Shown here piece after piece: positions 48,140 to 59,658 of a stretch of DNA of 64,000 nt. The translations under genes were made by a program, and so were the position numbers. The stretch is from NCBI GenBank assembly GCA_948567375.1, contig OX419762.1, positions 9,492,001 to 9,556,000 of the forward strand. Direction: 5' to 3'. The DNA is from Lunularia cruciata. Its lineage: Eukaryota > Streptophyta > Marchantiopsida > Lunulariales > Lunulariaceae. The notes beneath the pieces are model-generated. The model was given only the letters and a program-made list of their open reading frames with translations, ran no database searches and was not told the origin of the DNA. How positions within the stretch are numbered: the first letter of the stretch is position 1; each line of letters begins with the position of its first letter.

Positions 48140-48900
48140 CATTACCTATAGTGATATAGCCAAGAAGGATATGCATGGCAACTACACAAATAGGCAGATG
48201 TGTGGAGATTATCGTCCTATCAACTAACATATTAGGGTTATTTAGTATGTCATGCTTACATTGAAGGAGATTGTTGATGCAATTGGGCATGCAAAGGTCT
48301 TCAGTACTTTGGATCTTTGAGTAGGATATCATCAGTTGCCGATCAAGGAGGAGGATAAGTCCAAGATAATATTTTGGGTGTTATTGATCTTCATAGTAAG
48401 GATGTGTTATATCAATGGAGGTTCTTACCATTTGGGTTAAAGAACACTCTTGCCGAGTTCTAGAGGGTCATGGATAGGATCCTAGCTAGATCAAATTTTG
48501 CTTGGTGCTAAATTATGACATTTTGGTCTATAGCACTATTATGGAGGAGCACGTGAGACATTTGTTGGAGGTTTTTAAGAGGTTGAGATCTCATGGACTC
48601 AAATTACATCTTGGGAAGTGTAGGTTCTTACATAAGCAGGTTGAGTATTTGGGTCACATTATCTACCTTGGAGGTCTTAGTGTTCAGCAAACCAAGGTGG
48701 AGGCTGTTGCGCATATTCCTCAACCTACGGATGTGAACAGAGTATGAGCATTCCTTGGGTTGGCAAACTTCTATCGCTACTATGTTAGAAGATTTACTGC
48801 CATTGCCAAGGCCTTGATGAAGTTGACCAAGCTTACATAAGAGTGGTGTTGCAAAGATGAGCAAGCGAGAGCTTTTGTAGAGCTCAAGGAGAGGTTGACA
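48140..48900 (+). pseudogene. Reverse transcriptase of the second gypsy element
   Basis: Recognisable blocks: MCGDYRPIN (about 48198), VFSTLDL then VGYHQLPI (48298-48345), FLPFGLKN (48425), and a damaged catalytic segment LNYDILVYS (about 48508-48534) where YIDD would be. After it come HVRHLLEVFKRLRSHGLKLH, then GKCRFLHKQVEYLGH and AFLGLANFYRYYV. This matches the Ty3/gypsy RT thumb order. Frameshifts and stops are frequent, for example CGA to TGA before AFLGL. Confidence 0.85.
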
Positions 48901-48939
48901 TCTACTACTATTTTGAGGAGGTTGATCAAAGGGCGACTA

Positions 48940-49195
48940 TTTCAAGTTCACACTAATTGGAGTATGTTGGGGCTTGGAGCAATGCTCACCCAACATGATG
49001 ATGAGGGGAAGGAGTTTGTGGTGGCCTATGCTAGTCGCTCTAACAATTTGGCGAAAGCAAAGTATAGTTTATATGAGTGAGAGCACTTGGTAGCAATTTG
49101 GGCAGTAGCACATTTCCGATGTTACCTATTTGGTAACCCCTTTACTCTCATCACTAATCATTAGCCACTGAAATGGTTTGATAGAGTTTGACAAG
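48940..49195 (+). pseudogene. RNase H of the second gypsy element
   Basis: Reads FQVHTNWSMLGLGAML, then VVAYASRSNN, a YE-stop-E segment, and ITNH-stop-PLKWF. In active relatives the two Asn are Asp (TDWS, TDHQPL). Both losses are GAT to AAT and the last stop is CAG to TAG, that is, transitions. The domain would degrade the RNA strand of the hybrid. Confidence 0.75.
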
Positions 49196-49689
49196 CTTTC
49201 AAGGAAGCTTGCATGATGGGCTCTGATTTTTCAAGAGTATGATTTCACGATTATTCATAGACTTGGAATGGTGAATGGTGATGCATATGGGTTGAGCATA
49301 AACCCATGTCCCAACCAACATTATCAAACCAGAGCACATTGGCATGGTGAGATAGATGAGGAGTGATGCTAGGTTAGCATGCATCTACCTTTCTCTATAT
49401 ATTTTTTCAAACTTTGGTGGTATTTCTCTTATTGCATACAAGAGGAGTTATTGAGGTCATAGATCAAGAGAGTGGAGATAGTAGTATAGTTCAGCAAGAT
49501 ATTCATGATGATGTCTTAGTGATGGACTATTTTTGCACTGGTGTTGTGGGTGGCACAGTTGGGGCCAAGGAGAGAAGTCTTGTTCTTCAGCAAGCCAATG
49601 GTTCAGATTGGAGGGTAGACACCTTCTACATGTATGGGAGGATGGTAGAGTGTGAGTAGTACTACTTTCATCTCAAAGACCATAGTTGG

Positions 49690-50390
49690 TCCATCATGCT
49701 CATGAGGAGCTAGGACATTTTGGAGTAAAGCATAGATATAGCTTACTCGAGAGTCATTATTGGGGGCATGGTATGTTGACCAACGTATAGCAGTTTGTTA
49801 TGAGATGTGTGATTTGTGACTGAGTTAGAGCATCAATCAATGCTCCTACACCAGAATTGCACCCATTACCTATCATGGGATTGGGTTACTGTTGGAGTTT
49901 GGACTTTGTTGGACCTTTATCGTTGACTATGAGACATCAGAGGTATGTTTTGGTGATGGTGGAGTAGTTCTCCAAGTGGATTGAGTTGGTGGCACTTCTT
50001 GACAAGTCCAATGAAGGGACGGCTTACTCATTCTTAGATCGGGTGCTTAGTCATTTTGGTACACAAGTTGAGGTTTTGATTGATCAGGGTATAGTGTTCT
50101 TGGGGGAGTTTTAGGTCTTGTGTAATAAGGCTTTGATTGATCATTGTACTACCTCCCGAGATCACCTTGAGGCAGATGGCTTAGCAGAGAGAGTGGTTCA
50201 AACGGTGAAGAGAAGATTGCAAAAGTATGGTTTGCAGAGAGGCCACTTGGGAGATTGGGATCTCCAATTACCTTGGTTGGCCATGGGCTATCAATTCAGC
50301 CAGCAAGCCTCTTTAGCATCACTCTCTCCTTACTTTCTACTCTATGGACAAGATCCAGATTTACCTATAGCCATTTGTTAAGATGCTACT
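49690..50390 (+). pseudogene. Integrase of the second gypsy element
   Basis: An HHCC finger with HEELGHFG (about 49700) and CVICD (about 49810), then the catalytic core: SLDFVGPL, then FSKWIELVAL, VLIDQGIVF (second Asp) and ADGLAERVVQTVKR (Glu). It ends with SPYFLLYGQDPDLP. The finger, D-D-E order and spacing are those of Ty3/gypsy integrase. Stops after MVE and GEF mark decay. Confidence 0.85.
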
Positions 50391-50797
50391 ATAGTGTTGG
50401 ACTTGGATGATCCAAATGTATGGATGAGCGCATGTTCTCTATGGGTAGAGATCTTTAGAGAGTGATGCCAATGGCCTTTGAGAACTTGGTGATTGCTCAG
50501 CATAGGGATACCTTACGCTATGCTACTATTTGAGGAGGAGGTTATAGACCCCTGATCCATCAATTTCATCCATGTGACTATGTGTATCTACAACAAACAA
50601 CACCGACAACACTTGATATTTCTACAAGATGCACTATCTTGAGAGTGCATGAGGTTTTGCTATCTGGAGTCCTTGTGTTGGAAGGACATGATAGTGTTGT
50701 TTGGAAGAATCATGTGCACAATTATGCACCATGCCACCTCCCAAACATTGATGGTACTATGGATCCAAGCTTGGCACTTGTACGTGTAGGCTTGTAG

Positions 50798-50925
50798 TGT
50801 ATGTTATGCGGCTCTTCTTGTGGAGCTACTATTATGTTAGTGTGTGATAGATGTTCAAGAGGATCATATGGCATGTATGACTCCTCATGGTGGTTCCTTA
50901 GGAACAGGGGTTATATCCTAGATGT
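50798..50925 (+). pseudogene. PHD finger at the C-terminus of the gypsy Pol
   Basis: Directly after the Pol C-terminal segment (YVYLQQTTPTTLD, then APCHLPNIDG) comes CMLCGSSCGATIML, VCDRC, a frameshift, HMAC, a second shift, then VVP-stop-EQ and a final PRC. Put in order, the ligands are C-x2-C, C-x2-C, H-x2-C and a last C, with the preceding Cys position changed to Tyr: a Cys4-His-Cys3 PHD pattern. PHD fingers bind histone H3 tails. It is not part of standard gypsy elements. Two one-base shifts are needed to read it, so the call rests on the regular spacing. Confidence 0.55.
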
Positions 50926-51089
50926 ACTTGACCTATAGCTAGTTCATCCTTTATATGGTATAGATTGTAGATAGGCAACTAACAATGTGGCTCGATAGCA
51001 CCCAGCCTCCTGATCTTTTGCCCACCATAAGGTATAACATATACTTGGAGTAGATAGCTATCTGGAGTTAGATGGACCGAACCGCCAGC

Positions 51090-51104
51090 TAGAGGGGAAA
51101 TTGT
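51090..51104 (+). promoter_or_regulatory. Candidate polypurine tract of the second gypsy element
   Basis: AGAGGGGAAATTG lies after the last coding remains and before TGGCAC, a possible LTR start. No matching 5' LTR was found, so this is tentative. Confidence 0.3.
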
Positions 51105-51105
51105 G

Positions 51106-51580
51106 GCACTTTAGAGTTCATGTATGATTTATGTGTGAGTTGTGCTTCTATAGTGTATGATGTTGACAATGATGTATGTTGTGTAGCAATCTATATGCAT
51201 GATATCTGGCACATAGACAACCATCTCTACCAATCTTGTGCAGAAGGGTATACCTATTATCTATGGAAAAGATAACACCTATAGCATTTTTGGGTAGTTG
51301 TGCTCTCTCAACACCCTTACTTTCTTACCATTTTGTGATTGTTGGTAGGCCAATTTTGGAAGCATATGTGGCTGAGGTGGAGGAAGATCCTTTTCTCTTT
51401 ACGTGTTAATGCGGTAGATGATAGATGGTCTATCCTCATATATATGGGAGGACCTTCCATCCTTTGCTTCATTATTGTCAGATTGGACCATAGGTTTGCA
51501 GTCTTCCTTGATGGAGCAATAATGTCAACATATGCTACATTCTCTCTTAGTTTACTCATCCATTCCTCTAGCCACTAGAG
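51106..51580. other. Junction between gypsy remains and LINE
   Basis: Would hold the 3' LTR of the second gypsy element. No LTR partner was seen. Open frames on both strands (51317-51578) overlap each other and show no domain. Confidence 0.3.
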
Positions 51581-52472
51581 CTAGTCTTTGCTCTAGCAAG
51601 GGTGTAAGCTCTTGGATCCTAGCTTGACCGTGCATTAGGGCATTTTGAATTACATAAGCCACCTTCTCTACAATGATGATGTTCCGCTTAGGTTTGGTCC
51701 ACCCGTTTGCATCTTTGTTACTCACTTGTGAGTGTGGTTCTACATTAGATATTGTAGCGGTCCATATAACACGGTGTCCTTTTGGAGGACAAAGGATAGC
51801 TACCCATGATGCCATCAATGATATAGTGTTTGTTATGGCATGAGAGAGTGGATACCTTGCTTGGAAGGAGTGTTTGTATTCTTTGCAAACAACACGTGTC
51901 AAAGCAGACTTATACTTGGTCCAAGATGATCAGGTGATAGTGGCACATGTGGCAATTATAGACCTTATGTATGATGCAATTCTGGAGGGAGTGATTACTC
52001 ATCCTTTGGATGGGCAGCGAGTGGAGTAGCAACACGCAAGGTCTCCAAGTATAGGGGTATATAGCAAGGTCACCTCTTTGTTCCTCTAGCCTTGGAGTCA
52101 TATGGAATAATGGACACGACATTCAACACATTTGTTAAGGAGTGCATGAGAGCTTATTATATTAGACGTTAGGGGTACCACTCTCACTCTCATACTTTAT
52201 AGCATACTTTAGATAACATGTATCAATTGCTCTGAAAAGAGCATTGGCTGGTGCAATCCATGGGAGAGCAATCACACTAGGTGATGTTTCTCCGGAAGCT
52301 CCAATAGTTTATAGACCTTACAACTTGCATAGCTCAAATATCTTAGGTACGGTAGGCCAAATTTCTCACATTGCTGCTATTAGTCCCATTTTATCTCTTT
52401 TGTCTCTCCCTTGTCCAACTTGATGGGTCTTTCCATCCTTCATATGTTTTACGAAGTTGCCTTTCTTCTTAT
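51580..52472 (+). mobile_element. LINE-type non-LTR retrotransposon, 3' end
   Basis: The plus strand encodes, with stops, a segment of the kind found after the reverse transcriptase in plant LINE-like elements: a cysteine pair CECGSTLD (51727-51750) followed by H and C, then THDAIND, then YLVQDDQVIVAHVAIIDL. Further on come LFVP-like residues, an ESYGIMDTTFN segment, and VSIALKRALAGAIHGRAI (about 52200-52270). The 3' end with TTGATGGGTCTT is shared with the truncated copies at 18897-19247 and 20965-21245. It lacks upstream RT blocks, so it is itself 5'-truncated. The family is inferred from the zinc-region pattern and the shared tail. Confidence 0.6.
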
Positions 52473-53459
52473 GTAAGTTGTAGGAAATCTACATTTTGAA
52501 ATGTTGTAGAGGGAGAAGGAATATATCTCCAATCGGCAAAGTATGCCTACATGTTCAAGTTACTACCCTAAATACGAAAAGAGCATGAACGTTGATTCTT
52601 ACCAATAGGATACTAGAAGTATTTTAATTGTTCCAATTTTTTCAGCAAATATGTCAAGTTGCTGGCAATGATCATATTCTTAACGTAAATAAACGTCACC
52701 ATGTAATTCGGACACCCATGAGGAAAAGATAACTGGACCATATAAATGGCTAATAAAGGAAATCAAAATGGTAGTTTCTACTTTGCTTTGAAAATTATAT
52801 TGTATTCTTATTTGTACGACTAATGTATAATAAATCATTAAAAAATCTTGATTTAAGTAAGTAATCATTTAAGTCGCTGAGCAACCCCGGGATTTCATTA
52901 ACTATCGGATTATGTGTTTCGATCGGACTGAAATCAACTTGGTCGTTATTCAAACTTTGCAATTCCAGTCCTTGAATGCTATTTAAACTCTAGAAACTTA
53001 AGTAATTAATAGTGAAGTATCTCGCTTACTTAACTTAACTGATCTGCTCGATAACTTCACTAACATTCCATTAATATCAGAAAAAATATTACTACTTCTT
53101 GTTATATTAATCATCCTCTTTTAAAGTACTCTTTCACCACTTTGCAATTTGTTTCACCTTCATGAGAAAGAGATCGGAGTTTCCTAACTCGACTCGGAGG
53201 GGATATGCATAATTTCATTCCCACCAGATTCATCTATGTTTATTTGACATCCCTTCGAAAGATCGAAGATCGAAGTGACGGTAAGGATAACAAGTCTAAC
53301 TGAGTTGATGATTTTAGTTGCATTTTAGATTTTTATAAATAATATTATCTGTAGATCTAAAACGCGTCACCTTACATAATTACATTAAAATAAAATCCTA
53401 AAGATAATACATTGTCTAAGATCAATGTTAAAGGATGCAAGGATATAAAATTGTGAGAA

Positions 53460-53463
<4 letters not shown>
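52472..53463. other. AT-rich spacer, nothing recognised
   Basis: No open frame, RNA gene or repeat could be supported. Confidence 0.45.

Positions 53464-53522
<59 letters not shown>
53464..53522. repeat. (AT)n microsatellite
   Basis: About 29 uninterrupted AT units, the longest simple repeat in the window. Confidence 0.92.
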
Positions 53523-53525
<3 letters not shown>

Positions 53526-53581
53526 AATTACGCACAAATAAATTAAAATTTAAGAATTACGTACAAATAAATTAAAATTTC
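53523..53581. repeat. Tandem duplication of about 29 bases
   Basis: AGAATTACGCACAAATAAAT and its continuation AAAATTT are followed at once by a second copy with one C-to-T change (ACGTAC). It borders the AT microsatellite. Confidence 0.85.
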
Positions 53582-56500
53582 TATCTATCCTAGTACAATT
53601 TACTTAATGTGTTGTTCATATAGCACACCATGGCTAAGGCTTATTTGCTAATCAGGAATTTATCTCATATATGTACGAAATCCCTATAAGGGATATCAAT
53701 CCGAGGGGATCTACATCACATCTGATGTTTATATTTTTGTACGTGATCAGTAGCATAACCTTCTTGGTGAAAATATATCGTATCTCCAATATCATGCATG
53801 AAGCTCTTATAGTATATTAATGCAAATTTCCTTAGATGGTTCTGATGATTTCCTTTAACAGAAAATATAAAATCAAAAAATCCTGAAAGAAAATATAAGC
53901 AAATATAAATATCTATTCAACTATTACTATTCAAGGGTTGTACAAATCTATATAAGATACATTGAATAAACTGATATTATAAGTAGATACTGAACTAAAT
54001 TATTTATAATCTATTTAAAAATTAATATGTTAAACTTGCAATCTAGGTGAACAAGAATTAATCCTATTTAATAGGATGAGAACTCCCTTCAATTGAGCAC
54101 TTGATCTCTTTCTCTTGTCCGTACTTGTAAATAAAGTAAGTAAAGTATAGTAAGGTAAATAAAGATATACTAAACTTAGATTCTTGATATTTGCTTGTAA
54201 TTGAAGGTCTTGGCAATTTATCAACTTACTTTCTCCAATTAAATTTACTGTGAAGAATTGGAGATTAATAAGATTACTTTTTATTGGTTGATTATAGATA
54301 AAATAAATGTCACTTTCTACAAGAAAATGGAAGAGAAAGCATTAGAAAGTACTCATTTATTTTTTACAAATATAAGTTGAAATATAAACAAAATTTATAA
54401 TATCAAAGTTATAAATAAAATTATACACTAATATAATTCATCTATATTATGCACTAATATGATTTATCAGTATTTATATGTGTGAAATTAGAAAATAATA
54501 AAAAAAATTCCTTCCAAGTACTCTTTTATTCAATTGCAGATATTTTTATTTTAATCAAGTTAAATTTAATCCAATCCAACATAAAATTACTCAAAAAATT
54601 AAGATATGTTAGTCTTTATAAGTTCACCGTGTGATTACGAGGGTGACTTGCCTTCAATCATTCAAAACTTTACTTTACATATCAAGATTTTCCATTTTGA
54701 CATGGGTGTTAATGATCTGTTATTATAAAATATTGATTTTGAAAAGAGAAAGGAATAAGAATTTCCAACTTCTCAAAGCTAAGTATGATTACAAAGAACA
54801 TTGTATAGTTTGAAATAAAGAAATAACATAACCAAGATATAGAAAATTAAGTTATTATAAGTGTCTCAACTAGAATTGTTACTAAATATCAGCTTTGCAG
54901 AGTATACCAATATCTCAAATATTATTTTATGAAGTCAGCTCTCATATACCTTTTAAGATAATAGTAGAATCTTTGAGGTTAATTTTCTAATTATAAAGAT
55001 AAATTTATTGGTTTTTTAAAAGTTAAAAGTGATGGAATCTCAAATCAAGGTTTTGGATTGTTTAATTGATGAAAATTATAGTGAGAACTAATGCTGATAG
55101 ATTATGATTACATATATATTAAAAGGGAGAAACTACGGGCTAAATGAATGTAAGTAATAAGATGAACTTGATATTACTACTTGTTATGAAATCATTTTAA
55201 ATGAAAAGAACAACTAAACAGATCTATCAATATAAGTTTTATATCTTGGAAACTTCCAAATAACGTTATTTGGTTGTATGGGTATATAAGAATATACAAA
55301 TTAGGTTTCTTTTTATTCACCTTTACTACTATTTAATTATCTTAAATTAAGATTTTCCTCAAGTATTTTCTTGTATTAAATGTCTTTCTTCCACTACACC
55401 GGCAGTGGTATTATACCTTATATAGAAAAGATTATGAAATTCTTATTATTAGCTAAAATTTTGCTGGAAGTTTTAGAAGTATAGGATATAGAATCTTTGA
55501 AGGCAATTTTCAAATATAGGATTACAATACTATGATAACAAGAAGATCTATGGATATTGAGTCTAAGTATTGTGGTTTTACTTAATAAGCTTTTTGCACT
55601 TCTAATGGAAATGATCGAGGGTTGAGTTATCAAAATTTCTATAGAAGACAAAAACCTAAAATATTTATTTTTTAGGTAGATCATCTCAGGAAAAATTAAT
55701 TCTCATTTTAATTATAGTGATGAAGAAAGATCCCAAAAGTAGAATTAGAATAATTATTATAACTCATTTTTGATCAGTTTATCAAGTCAAGAAAATATAA
55801 TTTATTTGAAACTTGTTATACATTCAGTCCACCCTAGATAAGCTTTTTAAACATTATAAAGACTTCATATATAGGTGGAGATTATGAGATCATTCAAACA
55901 AGAAAGAACTAAAAATAAGAAAAAGGACATAAAGGCTAACTACATGTTTAATTTTGTATATGTACTATACAAAAATACCGTGTTTATTCAATTTCCAAAA
56001 CTTATTCTCTGATCATCAACCAAAGTCTTTAGCTGCTCTAACCTGTTTTGATGAGTTTTATATAAGAAACTTTTGTACTAACATCTGAAAGTATTTATAT
56101 CTTTATGGTATCTATATCAAGGAAAGAACAACATAATTATATTAAATTTTATCCAATTCTTTGCATCTTTGAACCCTTAGTCTCACTGAACAACTCGTGC
56201 TATCAAAGAATGGATCACAAGACGACAGATTTTCGACCTCCACTTGCTAACAGACCTCCTAACAGAAACGTAGAAGATGTTGTCTCCGTTACTTAACCAC
56301 GAGCACGGCACCAATCTACGTTAATTGGCAGAAGGTCCACAGCGTGACATGTAGGACGGAAACGCTTCGGAACACGGTACCTGTATGCTTCAGGAAAGAT
56401 CCTCAAGTTAAAGGTAAAGTGCTGTTAAGGTTCCGTTAAGTTTGGTGGCGTGGGACTCTACTGGAGTAACAGGCGAAGAAGATTGAATTGTGAGACTGAA

Positions 56501-56665
56501 TTATCCATCCGAAGAGAAGGAAGGGACACGAGAAGAAGGGAAGAAAGGAGGGGTTGTTCGCCAGGGCACGAGAAAACGAAGCTCTGGTTACTGTGGTTCT
56601 AGCAGTGGGTTCCACACTCGTGTAGTCTGTACAGTTAGTTGCGAAGGAATTGGTCATTGGATTCG
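53582..56665. other. AT-rich spacer and ClpR2 upstream region
   Basis: 53.6-56.1 kb is AT-rich with only short, domain-free frames. From about 56.2 kb the GC content rises toward the ClpR2 start codon, marking its promoter and 5' UTR. No defined core promoter motif was identified. Confidence 0.45.
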
Positions 56666-59658
56666 ATGGAAGCCATAGCTGCCCTTGGTGGCGCTCGTTG
56701 CCCGCAAGCGTTGGTGTCATCTGCTAGATGTGTTTCCAGAGGGGAGCAGTCCCCTGCTTCTTCGTCTTCAATTGCTCTTCACAATGGACTTAGAGCTGTG
56801 AACAATGGTATAAATCTTGGACTTTGTTTGGCGGTTTTCTGGTTCATCAGAATTTGTGTGGCTGTTGGGGAGAATTTAAATGCTTTTCGTCGAGAGGTTT
56901 TATTAATTCTTCTCGGATTTTGTCGGTTGATGCACACGCCATATCCGCGGGATTCGGAATTGGGCTTTAGGGTTTAGCGTTAACTCATTCGCATGTAGGT
57001 AGGGGAGTAGAGATTTATGCACTCTTTGTGCTTCGTGTGCTCTCGGACCTCGTAGGGAAATTGCACCGTTATAAATTTTGCTGCCATAGGCGTTTTTGAA
57101 CGTTCTTCGACCGCAATCTAGCTCTAATGATTTGTCATCACATCAGGCCGGAGAGCGGGTTTACTCTTACTTACTCATTCTCGTTCTGTAACTGCAGACA
57201 GGCTGCATAAGCAAGCTTTGACGGTCTCATTTCATGAGAAAGTGCAGAATTCTCTTAAAGTCAGGTAAATTCAGCATAATCGTTTTTGAGGCGATGAATG
57301 TTCAGGTCAATTTGATCATGTATGACATGATTTTGCTCCTGTTTGAGCTAGAAGTAGCTTCTTGTTTTATAGAACAGATTTCTCAAATTTAATAATTGGA
57401 GTCAGATGTTCGTGACATTCTGTATCAGGGGCGACAAGAGTGGAGCTTGCCGTGCACAGGTGACAATGATGCCGATTGGAACTCCTAAAGTTCCCTACAG
57501 AACGCCCCAGGAGGGTGGCTGGCAGTGGGTTGATATCTGGAATGTACTTGTAAGTGTTTTGAGATCCTTATTTCTCACTTTCTATTTATTCCCTTTAATG
57601 TCAGGTTTTCTGATGTAGTCTAGTCTCCAAGGACATCATTATCATCGCATAGTATCATCTAGGAAGTACAATTTTACTCACGAAATCTTGCATAAACAGG
57701 TGGAATCTCAAGATAATATATTTTTTGTTTTTTCAATCTCATGTTCCTTGTATGGTTGTAGTATAGGAAATGCATCATATATATAGAGGACAGTATGTCG
57801 TTGAGGAGTTCGGCAATCTGACCCTTGCGACCATGCTGTACTTGGATGTCACGATAATTTGCTTCCTCTGTTATCAATCTCATGTTCCTTACTTGGTTTC
57901 AGTACAGGGAACGCATCATATTTATAGGACAATATATCGATGAGGAGTTCGGCAATCAAATTCTTGCCACCATGCTGTACCTTGACAGCGTTGACAACAC
58001 GAAACCAATGTACCTATACCTCAACAGTCCCGGTGGAGATGTAAGTCACGTGGTCACTCGTTTGAATATTGACATTCTTGGGCCTGGGGCTACCAGACCC
58101 TAAGTCAGTCCCGAGTAGTCCACGGGTTAGAGTGGAACGCTCACCCTATATGAACTTTTGGTAATAACTAGCCTCGTGAAGGAGGTACTGTGCATTTTTC
58201 TGTGAGTTCTATAGTTCGAGTTTCTCTACTTCAAGGACAGTATTGGATTTGCCTTCTGTTGTTAATAAACTTGCAATCTAACTTTGTAAACATCGTCTTG
58301 GACAGATGACTCCCTGCATGGCTATATACGATACCATGGACAGTATCAAAAGTGAAGTAGGGACATTGGCTCTTGGTTATGCGTACAACAATGCTGGTCT
58401 GCTTCTGAGTGCCGGTGCTAAGGTAATGATCCTATGGAACTTCCTCCTCCGGCGGCTGCTATTTCGATTGCTGTGAATTTAAGCATTTTGTTCCTTTCTG
58501 CATGGTTTGGGTTGCGAGCAGAAGGTTGCCATACAGTGTACCCAAGTTCTGAAACTATAATACTACTACACCTTGGAAGTCCTCCATCAAACACTTGTTT
58601 GTATGTAAGAGGCGCTGAAGTGACCGAATTGACGTTTGTTTACTCTTCTGAGCTTTCGGATCGTTGGCTTTGCGTGTAGGGTTTGCGTGTAGCAATGCCT
58701 ATGACAAGGATTGCCCTTCAATCCCCCTCAGGTGCCGCGCGGGGAACAGTATGTTTTATTTGCCCTATGAACTGTCTCCAGTGTTATGCTTACCTATACT
58801 GTATTTACTTTAATCTATCTGTGGGGGAAATGCATGCAAGCGATATCCTCTTGTTAATTTACCAGCTCAAGTCGAATCCGATTTGCGGTAATCGCATGCC
58901 CTCTTTCGGATACTTAAATTGGTCGACTTTTGTGCGTGTTCAGGCTGATGATATTCAAAATGAAGCAAAGGAGTTATCTCGAGTTAGAAACTACGTATTC
59001 AACCAAGTGTCTAAGAAGACCGGGCAGTCACTTGAGAAAGTAAGTAGAAACTAACGTACGTAAATAGTAAATATAAAGTAAAAATCTCTTTTCTGAAGAT
59101 CTTACCCTTCTTCTCTGTGTTGCAGATCTATCTGTCTCCCAGTTTGTGGGTTTCATGCTTTAGTGGGAATTTTAGTTGCATACTGCTTGTAGCATATGGA
59201 CGTAAGGGTAGTATCACCATGTTACTAACTTTTGACAACCTGGCGAACTGAAACATCTTAGTAGCCAGAGGAAAAGAAAGCAAAAGCGATTCTCTTAGTA
59301 GCGGCGAGCGAAATGGGAACAGCCTAAACCGTGAAAACGGGGTTGTGGGGGAGCTATATAAGTGTTGTGTAATTACCATTGTATAGGCCCATGAAACTTA
59401 TCGACTGTAAGAGTTGTTTTGTTCATGAACGCGAGTCAAGGTCTTTTCCTTGCAGGCTGGGTTAATATTTACTCGAGATGAACGTCTGACAATATGGTGG
59501 TTTGCTGGTTGGCTTTGCAGGTAACGAAAGATCTAAGTCGCATCAAACGATTCAGCTCGCAAGAAGCACTTGAGTACGGACTTATTGACCGAATTGTTCG
59601 TCCACGACGAATTAAACCTGATGCAGCGAAGCAAAGGGCCGGAGTCGGACTAGGCTGA
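56666..59658 (+). CDS. CLPR2: ClpR2, inactive subunit of the plastid Clp protease, eight exons
   Basis: Exons 56666-56807, 57198-57264, 57429-57549, 57903-58040, 58306-58422, 58680-58748, 58944-59039 and 59521-59658 join in phase with GT-AG introns to 295 residues. Residues 1 to about 80 are a Ser/Ala/Arg-rich plastid transit peptide. The body starts at [12 protein letters not shown] (83-94), followed by WQWVDIWN and [18 protein letters not shown]. At the place of the ClpP nucleophile the sequence is GYAYNNAG, with Asn184 instead of Ser. At the catalytic His position it is RIALQSP, with Gln209. The subunit is therefore non-proteolytic, as expected of ClpR. The closest remembered relative is Arabidopsis ClpR2 (279 residues), sharing the RIALQSP and [12 protein letters not shown]-type segments; here Thr replaces the Gln before [11 protein letters not shown] at the exon 6/7 junction. 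ClpR subunits build the R-ring of the stromal ClpPR core. Confidence 0.93.
57733..57873 (+). pseudogene. Decayed duplicate of the start of ClpR2 exon 4, inside intron 3
   Basis: A segment beginning TCAATCTCATGTTCCTT, with an acceptor-like TTGTAG and a copy of the first 90 or so bases of exon 4, lies just upstream of the real one (period about 141 bases). The copy reads through GAGGAGTTCGGCAATC and ACCATGCTGTACTTGGATGTC but has a two-base insertion after the ATATATA, which shifts the frame. It ends before the exon's donor site, so it could not act as an alternative exon without breaking the protein. Confidence 0.85.
59234..59354 (+). other. Fragment of plastid 23S rRNA gene in ClpR2 intron 7 (nuclear plastid DNA)
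   Basis: About 120 bases, from GACAACCTGGCGAACTGAAA through TAGTAGCGGCGAGCGAAATG to AAACGGGGTTGTGGGGGAGC, match the conserved 5' part of chloroplast 23S rRNA as I remember it, with a few substitutions (for example TCTCTTAGTAGC where plastids have TCCCGTAGTAGC). The flanking sequence is ordinary intron DNA. It is far too short to be a functional rRNA and lies within a spliced intron, so it is a plastid-to-nucleus insertion. Confidence 0.85.

Larger units (their letters stand above)
43027..51105 (+). mobile_element. Decayed Ty3/gypsy element with DNA methyltransferase and PHD finger
   Basis: Coding remains on the plus strand in this order: gag (43027-44080), protease (about 45835-46130), cytosine-5 DNA methyltransferase (about 46550-47530), reverse transcriptase (about 48140-48900), RNase H (48940-49195), integrase (49690-50390) and a PHD finger (50798-50925). 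A candidate polypurine tract (AGAGGGGAAA, about 51092-51101) follows. RT before integrase defines Ty3/gypsy. The element is dead, with many stops and several frameshifts. It carries a solo LTR of the other gypsy family (44639-45396) between gag and protease. Its own LTRs were not identified. The extra methyltransferase and PHD modules are not part of the standard gypsy gene set. Confidence 0.85.

Noticed and set aside
51552-51902. A 116-codon minus-strand frame at 51.6-51.9 kb
   Set aside because: The plus strand of the same stretch encodes the cysteine region of a LINE (CECGSTLD then THDAIND), and the shared 3' tail supports that orientation.
59234-59354. A functional rRNA gene
   Set aside because: Only about 120 bases of the plastid 23S sequence are present, inside a spliced intron.
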